DNA from: Rhizobium sp. CCGE531
GTDB lineage: Bacteria; Pseudomonadota; Alphaproteobacteria; Rhizobiales; Rhizobiaceae
NCBI RefSeq assembly: GCF_003627795.1
Contig: NZ_CP032686.1
Coordinates: forward strand, 62,001-126,000
Length of the DNA stretch: 64,000 nt
Direction: 5' to 3'
Of the stretch, positions 9,542 to 18,802 are shown one piece after another. Both the position numbers and the translations under genes were made by a program. The notes under the pieces are model-generated. The model worked only from the letters and a program-made list of their open reading frames with translations. It was not told where the DNA came from and did not search any database. The first letter of the stretch is position 1, and the number at the start of each line of letters is the position of its first letter.

Positions 9542-10131
9542 AATTGCCTTGCCAACCCGTAGCCCAGCAACGCGACGACAACAGCCACCGCCGAGATGGC
9601 GAATATTGATGAGCGCCTTTTCTTGATGAACGTCAGCGCGGCTGCCCCATAGCGCTGCAGCAAGGCGCCGAGCAGAAAAAATCTTGCGCCTCTTGCGATT
9701 GTTGCCAGGCATATGAAGGCGAGCAGATTTACATGCACCACGCCCGATAGGATCGTCACAACCTTGATCGGCGGGAAATGTGTGAATCCAGAGCTCAAAA
9801 GAAGAATGGCGATCCATCGGGTGTCGACATAGGAACGCAAATGTTCAAAGGCCTCCTGCTTTCCATAGAAGGCAAGCACGGGTCGAGCAATTGTTTCATA
9901 AGCATAAAATCCCATTAGCCAGCCGGCAATTCCGCCTGCGACTGATGCAACCGTCGCGATGGTTGCCAATCGATAGGTTCGGCTGGGTCGAGCCAATACC
10001 ATCGGGATAAAAAGCACATCGGCGGGAACCAGGAAAATGGAACTCTCGACAAAGGCTATTCCGGCGAGCCAGGCTTCCGCTGACCTGCTGGTGCTTAGGG
10101 CAGCTGCCCACCCATAAAGTCGCTGTAGCAT
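9538..10131 (-). CDS. YqaA/DedA-type membrane protein
   Basis: A 197-residue membrane protein related to the YqaA/DedA (SNARE-associated, VTT-like) family. It has four to five hydrophobic segments and the family-like stretches FVESSIFLVPADVLFIPMVL, GWLMGFYAYE and SSGFTHFPPIKVVTILSGV. DedA-superfamily members act in membrane lipid homeostasis; some recycle undecaprenyl phosphate and influence resistance to cationic peptides, but I cannot assign a substrate here. It converges on the preceding kinase gene, overlapping its 3' end by 4 bases, and its upstream region is shared with the divergent regulator at 10479, where two palindromic operator-like sites lie. Confidence 0.8.
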   Translation of the reverse strand: MLQRLYGWAAALSTSRSAEAWLAGIAFVESSIFLVPADVLFIPMVLARPSRTYRLATIATVASVAGGIAGWLMGFYAYETIARPVLAFYGKQEAFEHLRSYVDTRWIAILLLSSGFTHFPPIKVVTILSGVVHVNLLAFICLATIARGARFFLLGALLQRYGAAALTFIKKRRSSIFAISAVAVVVALLGYGLARQF

Positions 10132-10342
10132 TTTTTCTTTCGACGTGTTCGTGGCTTGGACGCCGAGAGGTGCCGTTCATGAAAGAGGCGGCGAGACCTC
10201 AGGGGAATGAGCCGATTGGCCTTTGATCACGGGATGACACTGTGTGAGCGCGGAGATCCTTGACATGGTGCGGATCAGGCAAGCCGGGCATGCGGATTCC
10301 GGCAACGCTATGGTATTCTTCTTACAGGAACTTTGCCTGCGA

Positions 10343-10358
10343 CTTACCGTTTCGTAAG
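10343..10358. promoter_or_regulatory. Operator-like inverted repeat TTAC-N6-GTAA, copy 1
   Basis: CTTACCGTTTCGTAAG is a perfect 5-bp-arm inverted repeat with a 6-base centre, between the divergent yqaA-like gene and the regulator at 10479. A second copy follows 40 bp downstream, four helical turns away. It resembles, as I recall, the boxes bound by CopR/PcoR/CzcR-type regulators. Confidence 0.55.
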
Positions 10359-10382
10359 AACAGCTTATGGCCGCGCGGCGAT

Positions 10383-10398
10383 CTTACGCTTTTGTAAT
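10383..10398. promoter_or_regulatory. Operator-like inverted repeat TTAC-N6-GTAA, copy 2
   Basis: CTTACGCTTTTGTAAT is the second copy in the same 347-base divergent intergenic region. The site lies 80 bases upstream of the regulator start at 10479, suggesting autoregulation by that OmpR-type protein. Confidence 0.55.
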
Positions 10399-10478
10399 AT
10401 GCCGTTCAGGTTGCGGACATTTTCTTAAGGCACATATGGCCGATAAAGCAGTTGCACAGATGAGGGCCTTGGCCGGTC

Positions 10479-11156
10479 ATGAAGATTCTCCTGGTGGAAG
10501 ACGATCCGAGAACCGCGGATTATATCGCGCGTGGGCTCAGCGAGGCCGGCCATAGCTGCGAGATCATTAAAGATGGTATCGATGCGCTTTTCCAGATCAC
10601 CAGGGAGCCATATGACGTTCTCGTTATCGATCGGATGATCCCCGGCCTGGATGGGCTCTCGCTGGTGAAAGCGGCGAGGGCGGCGAGGGTCAAGACACCG
10701 GCTCTATTCCTGACATCGCTGAGCGGCGTTGACGATCGGGTCGAAGGCCTTGAGGCCGGTGGCGACGACTATCTCACAAAGCCATTTGCATTTTCCGAAC
10801 TCATGGCACGCTTGAATGCACTGGCGCGTCGACCGCCGGTCCAGGACCAGAAGACCGTTCTAAGAATCGCGGATCTGGAACTCGATATCGCCAAACGCCA
10901 GGTCCAAAGACAAGGAATTTCCATTGACCTCCAACCTCGTGAGTTTACCCTGCTGGAAGTTCTCATGCGTGGCGAAGGACGAGTTTTGACACGAACGATG
11001 CTTTTGGAACGGGTCTGGGATTTCCACTTTGATCCGAAGACCAGTGTCGTCGAAACCCATATAAGCCGGCTGCGGGCGAAGATCGACAAGCCGTTCGATG
11101 TGCCGCTTCTCCACACTGTCCGAAATACCGGATATTGCATCCATGCACCGCGGTAG
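10479..11156 (+). CDS. OmpR-family response regulator
   Basis: A 225-residue two-domain response regulator. The receiver has EDD at residues 7-9, phospho-acceptor Asp in VLVIDRMIPGLDG and Lys in LTKPF; the winged-helix output domain ends in LLHTVRNTGYCIHAPR. It is the first gene of an operon with the histidine kinase that begins inside its 3' end. Two TTAC-N6-GTAA palindromes lie upstream, shared with the divergent YqaA-like gene. Like the other plus-strand regulator at 7489, it belongs to the heavy-metal-response branch of OmpR regulators by overall pattern; the inducing signal is unknown. Confidence 0.9.
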   Translation: MKILLVEDDPRTADYIARGLSEAGHSCEIIKDGIDALFQITREPYDVLVIDRMIPGLDGLSLVKAARAARVKTPALFLTSLSGVDDRVEGLEAGGDDYLTKPFAFSELMARLNALARRPPVQDQKTVLRIADLELDIAKRQVQRQGISIDLQPREFTLLEVLMRGEGRVLTRTMLLERVWDFHFDPKTSVVETHISRLRAKIDKPFDVPLLHTVRNTGYCIHAPR

Positions 11157-12501
11157 GTTGTTGCGCAGCACGCCGTTTCGGCTTGCGCTTTCCTTCGGGC
11201 TCTTCTTCATTGTCGCCTTTCTCATTACCGGGCTGGTTGCCTATGGCCTCATGAAGCGCGAGCTCGCAAGATCGCTCGATGTCTCGATCAAGGATACGTA
11301 TTCAGTCGTCGCGTCGACTTTTTCCACGAACGACCTCGAAGACCTCGTTGCGGCGGTATCGACTTATTCGGCCCTGAAGCGGCCGGAAGACCAAGTTTTT
11401 CTCCTTCTCGATCCCAAGGGGGAAAAGCTTGCAGGCAACGTCAGTGCGGCCCCGATGGAGCCGGGCGTCTCGACCTTACCCGCAGCGCAGCTAGGCCTGG
11501 AAGACGGAGATCCTGTCAGGGTCATGGCCGGCAGCGTTGGCGGTAATAATTTGATTGTTGGTCAAAGCTTTCGCGAAATCGATCGTATCGAGCAAATCGC
11601 ACTGATGAGTTTTTCCTGGGCCTCGATCATTATTGTGGCAACGGTGATTTTAGGTGGGACCTTGCTTGCAAGGCGCACGCAACGGCGGCTTGATTCCATT
11701 GAACAAACCATGGTGGAAGTCTCCGCTGGAAATCTTTTGCGGCGAATCCCCATCCGTGGCAACGGCGATGACATCGACGTTGTCTCCGCGCATATGAACC
11801 AGGCTCTTGTGCGCCTTTCGGGGCTTGTCGAAGGGATGCGGCAAGTCAGCGCGGATATCGCGCACGATCTGAAGACGCCGCTCAATCGCCTGGGCTTGAC
11901 GATCGAGCAATCGCTTCAACGGCTGGAGAAATCCAAAGATGTCGAAGACCTCATGTTCGACGCCAGAGACGAGATTGCCAGGATCAACGCTACCTTCGAG
12001 GCTCTGCTTCGGATTTCGCAAATTGAAGCCGGGGCGCGGAAAACGCGTTTCAAATCAGTGAACCTCTGGGATGTGATGACCTCGGTTGCAGAGATCTACA
12101 GCGATGTTGCCGAAGATAACTCGCAAACCTTGAAACTAGCGCCCTTCGACGGCGGCGCTTGCATGATCAATGGCGACCGGGAATTGCTCACCCAGCTCTT
12201 CGTCAACCTCGTCGAAAATGCGATAACCCATTGTCCCCGCGACACCATGATTGTCCTGTCGCTCACGCATGAAGCGAACTTTTATCGCGCGAGTGTCAGC
12301 GACAGCGGAATGGGCATACCTGAAGAGGAACGCGAGCTTGTGTTCCGGCGTCTTTACCGGCTCGATAAAAGCCGAACGACACCGGGCAACGGATTGGGCC
12401 TCAGTCTTGTCAAGGCGATTGCCGATCTTCACGCGGCCCGCGTTGCGCTTGAGGACAATAAACCGGGGCTGCGGGTCGCATTATATTTTCCAAAGGTTTG
12501 A
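11143..12501 (+). CDS. Sensor histidine kinase, HAMP/HisKA type
   Basis: A membrane-bound kinase of 452 residues from the ATG at 11143, a start inside the regulator gene that places the first membrane segment (FRLALSFGLFFIVAFLITGL) near residue 10. A periplasmic sensor of about 125 residues, TM2 (FSWASIIIVATVILGGTLL) and HAMP follow. The H-box is DIAHDLKTPLNRLG. ATP-binding boxes are NLVENAITHCP, DSGMGIPEEE and GNGLGLSLVKAI. It pairs with the regulator at 10479 and resembles the kinase at 8159 in layout, so the two systems are probably paralogous. Confidence 0.9.
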   Translation: MHRGRLLRSTPFRLALSFGLFFIVAFLITGLVAYGLMKRELARSLDVSIKDTYSVVASTFSTNDLEDLVAAVSTYSALKRPEDQVFLLLDPKGEKLAGNVSAAPMEPGVSTLPAAQLGLEDGDPVRVMAGSVGGNNLIVGQSFREIDRIEQIALMSFSWASIIIVATVILGGTLLARRTQRRLDSIEQTMVEVSAGNLLRRIPIRGNGDDIDVVSAHMNQALVRLSGLVEGMRQVSADIAHDLKTPLNRLGLTIEQSLQRLEKSKDVEDLMFDARDEIARINATFEALLRISQIEAGARKTRFKSVNLWDVMTSVAEIYSDVAEDNSQTLKLAPFDGGACMINGDRELLTQLFVNLVENAITHCPRDTMIVLSLTHEANFYRASVSDSGMGIPEEERELVFRRLYRLDKSRTTPGNGLGLSLVKAIADLHAARVALEDNKPGLRVALYFPKV

Positions 12502-12698
12502 TCCGATCGTCGCATTCCGCTTGAGGTCATACCTCCCGGAGCCAAAGGCGATCACATGATCTCGCGCGCCTCTCATTGACTGATAAGCCTACGTTGCAGA
12601 GTTGAACCGTTACCGCTTCTTCAATGCCGGTTCGGATGAACACGAACATTTTAGAAGAGGTGGGTGCCGATGGTCCCCGCGCATCTACAATCTGCAAG

Positions 12699-13865
12699 TC
12701 AGCCCGTGCGCCGCCAGGTGATCATGGAGCTGGTGATATAATTCCAGCCGGCACCAATGACGGCTCCCGCCAGACCGGCGAGCCACCATCGTGGCTCCTG
12801 GCTGTAAAAAAGCGACGACACTCCGGTTCCCGCGAGAATTCCGATGCTGCAGAGCGTGGAAAACAGCATCAAACCCGTCAGGAACCGCACGCCGCGACGG
12901 CGTCGATCTCTGTATGTGATCGCATTGTTGAACGTATAGTTCGAGATGACCGCGGCCAACATGGCGGTAGCCTGGCTGACTGGAAACGCCAGCCCCCCCT
13001 GCAGGAGCAACCACAACATGGTCAGGTGAACGACAACGCCGCTCATTCCGACCAAGCCGAATAATAGCATCCGCGAGGAAATAATATCGCCGGACCATTT
13101 TGCGACGAGGAGCCCGATATACTCGAATATCACCGATGCATCCAGTTTGCTCTCGCCGTGGATCCTTGGCCGAAACACGTATGAAATCTCCCCTATTTTC
13201 AAAGGGGCCGGCGACGACGCGATAATATCCAGCAAGATCTTGAAGCCTTGCTGCGAGAGTTTTGGAGCAAGCTCCTCGATCAGCGCTCGCTTGACCATAA
13301 AGAACCCGCTCATCGGATCAGAGGTCTCGACATTCAACAGACGCCTTGCAATCCGGACGGCTATCTGGCTCCCTGCCTGACGAATGCGGTTGAAGCCCCC
13401 GTCCGACGATCCTTCCCCACCATATCTCGTAGCGACAACGAGATCGGTTCGATTGCGACGCATCATGGCGAGCATGTCCACCAGCCGCGTTTCATCGTGC
13501 TGTAGATCGGCATCCATAACCGCGACGATAGGCGCCGACGTCGAGAGTATGCCCTCCAGACACGCACCAGCAAGTCCGCGCCGATGGATCCGTCGTATCC
13601 CTCTGATACGCCGGTCGCTTAGAGAAAGGCTTCGCACGATATCGACAGTCTTGTCGCTTGAATCGTCATCAACGAAAACCACCTCCCATGCGATACCCAC
13701 GAGGGCAGCACGAAGGCGTTCGATGAGCGGAACAATGTTCTCGCGTTCATTGAAGGTAGGTATGACGATGGAGAGCTCAATGCCGTCTTGTCGCGGGATT
13801 TCGCTCTTTATGATTGCCAAGTCCCCGGGCCATGCGCCGAGGGGAGCCAAACGAGATGAAGTCAT
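12699..13865 (-). CDS. Dolichol-phosphate-mannose-synthase-like GT2 fused to GtrA
   Basis: A 388-residue bifunctional membrane protein. Residues about 25-250 form a GT2 domain of the DPM1/ArnC type (VIPTFNERENIVPLIERL, VVFVDDDSSDKTVDIV, acidic metal site MDADLQHDE), which transfers a sugar from a nucleotide donor to undecaprenyl phosphate. Residues about 262-385 form a four-helix GtrA domain (LLFGLVGMSGVVVHLTMLWL, AVISNYTFNNAITYRDRRRR), a family implicated in moving lipid-linked sugars across the membrane. Bacterial fusions of this type are known. It is followed on the same strand by the partner-like glycosyltransferase at 14125-16200, which is transcribed first. Confidence 0.9.
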   Translation of the reverse strand: MTSSRLAPLGAWPGDLAIIKSEIPRQDGIELSIVIPTFNERENIVPLIERLRAALVGIAWEVVFVDDDSSDKTVDIVRSLSLSDRRIRGIRRIHRRGLAGACLEGILSTSAPIVAVMDADLQHDETRLVDMLAMMRRNRTDLVVATRYGGEGSSDGGFNRIRQAGSQIAVRIARRLLNVETSDPMSGFFMVKRALIEELAPKLSQQGFKILLDIIASSPAPLKIGEISYVFRPRIHGESKLDASVIFEYIGLLVAKWSGDIISSRMLLFGLVGMSGVVVHLTMLWLLLQGGLAFPVSQATAMLAAVISNYTFNNAITYRDRRRRGVRFLTGLMLFSTLCSIGILAGTGVSSLFYSQEPRWWLAGLAGAVIGAGWNYITSSMITWRRTG

Positions 13866-14124
13866 ATGCGTCTAATATTCCATGGAAGGAAGGGCGAGTA
13901 TGATGTCGACGAATTCGCGGAAGGTTCGAGCCGAACACATGCGACCGCTTCAGCGGCTCATGACCCAACTTCCTTCCACAAATCTTCGTCGCTCATTGGC
14001 TCGCCATGACGCCGGAGCGACTTCGATCCGGTCAATATGCCATGACCACCTGACAATACTCTGAATTTGCGTGGAAATTCTATAACCATCCACTCACGGA
14101 ACATGTAGCCGGCGCAGGAAATGC

Positions 14125-16200
14125 CTAACTCCCGGACGACGAGGCGCACTGCATGCCCGCACTCTTGCAACCACCGAGATTGTAGCCAACCCGATAATAG
14201 AAGCTCCCGACGACCGCGCCATTTTTTCGCACGACCTGCTCCTGGATGTCGGTCAGCCGTGAAAAATATTGAGGGAGGTCGTCTTGCTGCAACTCGCTTC
14301 GTTTCAGGGAAACGAGCACTGCCGTGCTTCCCCACAGGGTTTCTGCGGGATACCAGACGTCGTACATCAGGCTGCTGCCACCGATCGCGCTCAGCCCTAC
14401 TGAATTGTCTCGAAGGCCCTGTGCTTGGCGGGCATAGAAGGCCAACTCGCTGGCAAGGAAGTACTTGTCCGTACCAATCAGCACGACGGGGGCCGCGCTC
14501 TCTTTGGCTGCCGCGGCCTCGACCGCACCGACCGCCTGGCCGAATTCGCTCCAGGCGACGGGCAATGTGCGGATGTTATGAATATAGCCGATCCCGGGGA
14601 AACCCAGAACCACGTAGTGAAATAGAACCGCATAAACGGCGGTTGTGATCCCGATCGTCGGTATCCATGCGCGTCTCAGGCGCCTTCCCAGCCAGGTATC
14701 TTTTCCCGTTGCTCCGACAAGCGCGGATGCGACGAAGGGCAGGACCGCGAGCCATAGAGGACCAGTCCAATTCGGCTTGTTCTCATGAAAGAGGCTGAAG
14801 AGAACAAATACGCTCAGCGGGATAAGTGTGAAGAGGAGTATAAAAAGCGCCCTCGCTGTGCCTGGTCGTGATCGGGCTGCCGAGAGATTTGCCGTCAGGC
14901 CGGCGGCGGTGGCGACGAAGCCAGTGGGCGTCAAGAGGACGGCGACGCTGATGATGAGAGATGGCAACGTGAATTGAAATGCCTCATCAACGCGTCTCGA
15001 TCCCTGAAACGCAAAGGACATCCATTGGTGCGTGGCGTTCCAATATACGACCGGTGAAAATAACAAAATGGAGAGCGCTGCGCCAAGATATGGCTCTTTT
15101 CGACCGAGCCATCGCCGCGATCTGGGGTCGATCAGAATCAATAGTAATGCTGCTGGCCCTAACAACAGTATCGTATACTTCGACAGCAGGCCGATGCCAA
15201 ACGATAAGCCGGCGCCGAGCCAAGCAAGACGCTTCTCACCAAGGAGAGCTCGCTCCAGAAAAAATAGTGTAGCCGCCCAGGCCGTAGTCAGTGGCGCGTC
15301 CGGCATCATGAGAAAGCCGGTCGAAAAATAAAATGGGAGCACGGCCACCAAAAGAGCGCAAGCTACTGCTGTCGCCTTATCGAAGAGATTCCGCGCAAGA
15401 TTGAAAGAAAAATAACCGGTCAGTAGCCAGCAGCAATAGGCACCGATGCGAACACCGAACTCATTGTCTCCAAAGAGTGCGGTCCCCAGCCAGATCAGCC
15501 ATGCTACCATCGGCGGATGATCAAGATAGCCAATATCGAGGTGCTGCGAATAATTCCAATAATAGGCCTCTTCAGGCAGAAGGTTTGCGGAACCGAGGAA
15601 TAAGAGGCGAAGTGAGAGAAGGTAGATAATGATGCAAACCGCCGCGAACAGCTTTCGTCGTTCGATAGACATGGTCGGCCATAGAAAAAGCGTATCGCCC
15701 AATAAACCTATGGCAGCACTTGCAAACACCACGGAGGCGCCAGAAAAAAGGACAGGAAGATTGAGCGTTGTCATTGCGACAACGAAGATCCCGCCTCTCA
15801 GACCAAGCGTCAAAAGCCTCAGCAAAAGGAAAATTGCCAATTGCTGCGAGCTGGAATTGCTGTCGACGATGGTATCGATCCGCGCCAAGAACCCTGTTAC
15901 GAGGCAGACAAAATATAACAGGACGCTACAGGCGAAGCTCAAAACGTGAGCTTTCATTGGGTCGATGCCAATTCGAATCAACACTACGAAAGCCACAAGA
16001 TCGAGAAGCGCACAGATCATGCTGACGACGAAGAGGCGCATGACAGACTGCTTGTGTGTGGCCGCCAGAGCCTGAACTTGTCGCACGATAGTATCCGATC
16101 TCAATTTTTTCTCTTGTTGTCGACGATCCAACGTGCGCGGGGCGGCTATCAAGCAAGCAACGTCGTCGCATGACGAGCAGTCAAATACGGCCTGAGGCAT
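14125..16200 (-). CDS. GtrA-like domain fused to ArnT/PMT-type glycosyltransferase
   Basis: A 691-residue polytopic membrane protein. The first third (about residues 54-180) has four hydrophobic segments laid out like a GtrA domain. From about residue 185 onward it is a GT39/ArnT-like transferase that moves a sugar from a polyprenyl-phosphate donor to an extracytoplasmic acceptor. The diagnostic PEEAYYWNYSQHLDIGYLDH stretch followed by PPMVAWL is intact, as are a second luminal motif (PDAPLTTAWAATLFFLERAL) and many membrane segments. The N-terminal 50 residues are hydrophilic and the true start may be the Met at residue 54. Together with the ArnC-like gene downstream it suggests addition of a sugar to lipid A, core or an exported glycan. 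Confidence 0.85.
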   Translation of the reverse strand: MPQAVFDCSSCDDVACLIAAPRTLDRRQQEKKLRSDTIVRQVQALAATHKQSVMRLFVVSMICALLDLVAFVVLIRIGIDPMKAHVLSFACSVLLYFVCLVTGFLARIDTIVDSNSSSQQLAIFLLLRLLTLGLRGGIFVVAMTTLNLPVLFSGASVVFASAAIGLLGDTLFLWPTMSIERRKLFAAVCIIIYLLSLRLLFLGSANLLPEEAYYWNYSQHLDIGYLDHPPMVAWLIWLGTALFGDNEFGVRIGAYCCWLLTGYFSFNLARNLFDKATAVACALLVAVLPFYFSTGFLMMPDAPLTTAWAATLFFLERALLGEKRLAWLGAGLSFGIGLLSKYTILLLGPAALLLILIDPRSRRWLGRKEPYLGAALSILLFSPVVYWNATHQWMSFAFQGSRRVDEAFQFTLPSLIISVAVLLTPTGFVATAAGLTANLSAARSRPGTARALFILLFTLIPLSVFVLFSLFHENKPNWTGPLWLAVLPFVASALVGATGKDTWLGRRLRRAWIPTIGITTAVYAVLFHYVVLGFPGIGYIHNIRTLPVAWSEFGQAVGAVEAAAAKESAAPVVLIGTDKYFLASELAFYARQAQGLRDNSVGLSAIGGSSLMYDVWYPAETLWGSTAVLVSLKRSELQQDDLPQYFSRLTDIQEQVVRKNGAVVGSFYYRVGYNLGGCKSAGMQCASSSGS

Positions 16201-16279
16201 CTCTCAGCTATGGAGATGGCTCACAAACTGCCATTGGCTTGGTGTTTGACCATTCGCTTTGAAGACGCGCCGACCGCAG

Positions 16280-16885
16280 CTATCGCCAAGTGGCACCGTT
16301 TACGAGTTCGGCCTGCGCCTGGTTCTTGTGTTGAGCTTCGATATCTTGCCAGCTCCTATCCATGGCATAGGCGGCTGAAACCAGAGGGATGCCCACGTGT
16401 CCATAATAAAAGGATAATTGACCTTCAGCTCGGGCTTCATCCAGCCCGGCAATTTTCCTGACATAAAGCGCGGCGGCCAAACCGCTGCGATCGGAACCCG
16501 AGAGGCAGTGAATAAGGATTGGTTTCGGGGCCGAGGCCATCAACTCGACGAGCCGCTCCGCCTTTTCAGGTGAAATAATTTTCGTGGCCGACATGCCAAA
16601 ATCGATATGCGTTATGCCGAAGCCACGAGCTGTCGAAACCTCGTCGTCATACCATGCGGTACCTGGATGTGTTCCACGCAGATTAATGACCGTCTTGATT
16701 CCGTGTGCCTGTATATAAGAGGCGAGCTCTTCGGATGTTGGCTGAGCTGAGCGGTAAAATTGACCATCAATCACCGAATGAAAGTTACCGGTGACCTGCA
16801 AAAAGCCGGCATAGGCTGCGCAACTTCCGCCAAGAATTCCGATGGCGCCGAAGGCAGCGAGGACCACCTTGCGAAATACAGTCAT
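16280..16885 (-). CDS. Periplasmic dual-specificity (CX5R) phosphatase
   Basis: A 201-residue protein with an N-terminal membrane or signal segment (residues 6-26) and a dual-specificity phosphatase domain. The signature HCLSGSDRSG puts the nucleophilic Cys at 127 and the phosphate-binding Arg at 133. The upstream FYRSAQP motif and TVINLRG strand are typical of bacterial DSP-like phosphatases. Such enzymes act on phosphotyrosine or on phospholipid and isoprenoid phosphates. The location between a regulator and the glycosyltransferase at 16200, with 79 bases separating them, suggests a lipid-linked or envelope substrate rather than a cytoplasmic protein, but this is inference. Confidence 0.82.
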   Translation of the reverse strand: MTVFRKVVLAAFGAIGILGGSCAAYAGFLQVTGNFHSVIDGQFYRSAQPTSEELASYIQAHGIKTVINLRGTHPGTAWYDDEVSTARGFGITHIDFGMSATKIISPEKAERLVELMASAPKPILIHCLSGSDRSGLAAALYVRKIAGLDEARAEGQLSFYYGHVGIPLVSAAYAMDRSWQDIEAQHKNQAQAELVNGATWR

Positions 16886-16986
16886 TGCTCTTCAACCGTT
16901 CCCTCTGTGATATCTCCATGACATGCCGGAAGAGCCTGACATGCGCCTGAACAGTGACCGTGAAAAATGCGAAAAATTGTCAGCGT

Positions 16987-17457
16987 CTAAGGGCGAGGCG
17001 AATGTTGGTCGGGCGCAAAGCCAGCACCCGCGCCCGGTAGAAGGCTGATCCGGTGCGTCAACGTCTCCAGGCGAAAGGGCTTGGTCAGATAGTCAGCAGC
17101 GCCCAATCGCTTCGCCTCGAGCCGATCGGACAGTTGATCCAAAGCCGACATAATGATGGTCGGACACCGGGCCAGTCCGTTGCGCAACAGGTCGAAACCG
17201 TCGCCGTCCGGAAGCTGCCGGTCAAGGCAAATGACATCGAAAGCCACTCGGCATAAGGTATCCGCGCCAAGCCGATAACCGGTCACCCAAGTTACTTCCC
17301 ATCCCATTGACGACAGGTGCTCCTGAAGAGCCTCGCCCAACAGAATGTTGTCTTCCACGAGCAGTATCCGCAACCTGGTTCTCCCTTCATGCGGACACCA
17401 ATGCTCCAGTTTACTGACAGGCACATGAATCTCGTCGAGCCCATGCGCTGACTCCAA
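16987..17457 (-). CDS. Receiver-only response regulator
   Basis: A 156-residue protein holding a single receiver domain with no output domain. It shows LRILLVEDN (acidic cluster), the phospho-acceptor region VICLDRQLPDGDGFDLL, the Ser in MSALD and Lys in LTKPF. The receiver core begins at about residue 29; the first 28 residues are not conserved, so translation may begin further in. It ends with a short Pro/His-rich tail. It sits 43 bases downstream of the histidine kinase at 17501 on the same strand, so the operon reads regulator, kinase, receiver, phosphatase. It may act as a phosphate sink or a protein-interaction regulator. Confidence 0.8.
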   Translation of the reverse strand: MESAHGLDEIHVPVSKLEHWCPHEGRTRLRILLVEDNILLGEALQEHLSSMGWEVTWVTGYRLGADTLCRVAFDVICLDRQLPDGDGFDLLRNGLARCPTIIMSALDQLSDRLEAKRLGAADYLTKPFRLETLTHRISLLPGAGAGFAPDQHSPRP

Positions 17458-17500
17458 CAGGACTGCTTTCGTCAGCCGATCGATTGGAACATCGTCGGTT

Positions 17501-18802
17501 TTAGGCGGCGGGAAATCCGACGGTCACGACAAGACCAGGTCCGTCGGTACGGTTCATCAATTTCAGGGACAAGCCATAACGTCCGCATATGGCCTCTACA
17601 ATCGCAAGACCGAGCCCGGTACCCTCGTTTCGGCCCGAGCCGCGATAAAATCGCTCCGTAAGTCGCGGCAACTCATGCTCCGGAACGCCGGGACCATTGT
17701 CGGAGACCATCAGTAGCGGGGATGCTCCGCCTTTTACGGTAATGTCCACTGCCCCTCCGTTCGGAGTGTAGCGCACGGCATTGTCGATGATCGTCTCGAT
17801 CAATGTTTTCAGGTCGTCGCTATCGATCCGAACCCGAGCCCCATCGGCTAGCGCTGCAAAGCCGAGATCGAGCTGTTTCTCCTCGGCGGCGATCAGGAGC
17901 CCGGAAACCACGTCCTTGACCATCTCCGCCAGATCGAAAACCTGGGTCGGAGCCGCCAGGGGTTGCCCCTCATATCTGCTGATCTTGAGAAGTTTATCGG
18001 TCAGGGCGGATACGCGTCTGGCACCCGCGCGTAGCTCGGAGAGCCGTTCCTCAAGATCAGGTCCCTTGCTCTGCGACAGATTGCCAATCTGCAGTGTCAA
18101 TGCCGAAAGCGGGGTCCTCAATTCGTGCGCCGCATCCGAAAGAAACATCTGTTGCTGCCGAAATGCTATAGCAAGACGGTCTATGAGCTCGTTCATCGAA
18201 CGGACGAAGGGCCAGACCTCACGAGGCATCGTGCTCAGATCGACTGGAATTGCGTCCGCGGTTGCTTTTAACGACAGCTCTTTGCCAATTTGCTCCAGAT
18301 TGCGAAAAATACGCCCTGTTACAAAGGCGACAAGAATCCAGGAAAGAGGAATAGCCACCAGAAAGGGAATAGTAGCCCTCGCGGCGGCATCAGCAGCCAA
18401 TTCTTTTCGGACAGCCATCTGCTGTGCCACTTGCACGCTCCTTTCCGGCGTGACCATCGAAAAGACCCGCCAATCCCTCATTCCATCGGAGAATTCGGAA
18501 AATCCCGTCTCTTTGCGATCTGGAATAGCGATAGATTTGTCAGAGCTTCTGGCCGCGCGACCGTCCGCGTAGCTCACTTCTATGACATAATCGTCTTCGC
18601 TGTCGTGGGGAGGCAGGGCTGCCCGATCGGGTGCGATGAAGGTCAGATCGCCGACATAGCGGGCGATCTGACGTTGCTGGAGATCGAGAAACTCGCTGCT
18701 TTCGTTCATTGTGAACGCATAGGATGCCGCCCCAAAGACGACAGCGATGACGGTGAAAAGGATGGACAGCGAGCTTGCCGTTGCGGTACGAAGCGAGATC
18801 AT
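17501..18802 (-). CDS. Sensor histidine kinase, QseC/TctE type
   Basis: A kinase of about 433 residues, taking the ATG at 18802 (MISLRTATASSLSILF); an in-frame start at 18820 also exists. TM1 lies at about residues 8-28, a periplasmic sensor of about 110 residues follows, TM2 is ATIPFLVAIPLSWILVAFV, then HAMP. The H-box is SDAAHELRTPLSALTLQIG; ATP-binding boxes are IIDNAVRYTPNGG, DNGPGVPEHE and GTGLGLAIVEAI. Either start overlaps the regulator gene that precedes it at 18799-19458, which indicates coupled translation. The pair resembles QseBC/PmrAB-type systems that often control envelope modification. Confidence 0.9.
   Translation of the reverse strand: MISLRTATASSLSILFTVIAVVFGAASYAFTMNESSEFLDLQQRQIARYVGDLTFIAPDRAALPPHDSEDDYVIEVSYADGRAARSSDKSIAIPDRKETGFSEFSDGMRDWRVFSMVTPERSVQVAQQMAVRKELAADAAARATIPFLVAIPLSWILVAFVTGRIFRNLEQIGKELSLKATADAIPVDLSTMPREVWPFVRSMNELIDRLAIAFRQQQMFLSDAAHELRTPLSALTLQIGNLSQSKGPDLEERLSELRAGARRVSALTDKLLKISRYEGQPLAAPTQVFDLAEMVKDVVSGLLIAAEEKQLDLGFAALADGARVRIDSDDLKTLIETIIDNAVRYTPNGGAVDITVKGGASPLLMVSDNGPGVPEHELPRLTERFYRGSGRNEGTGLGLAIVEAICGRYGLSLKLMNRTDGPGLVVTVGFPAA

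Noticed and set aside
8624..9817. 397-residue minus-strand frame across the kinase and into the YqaA-like gene
   Set aside because: Antisense to a well-supported kinase; composition is shadow-like.
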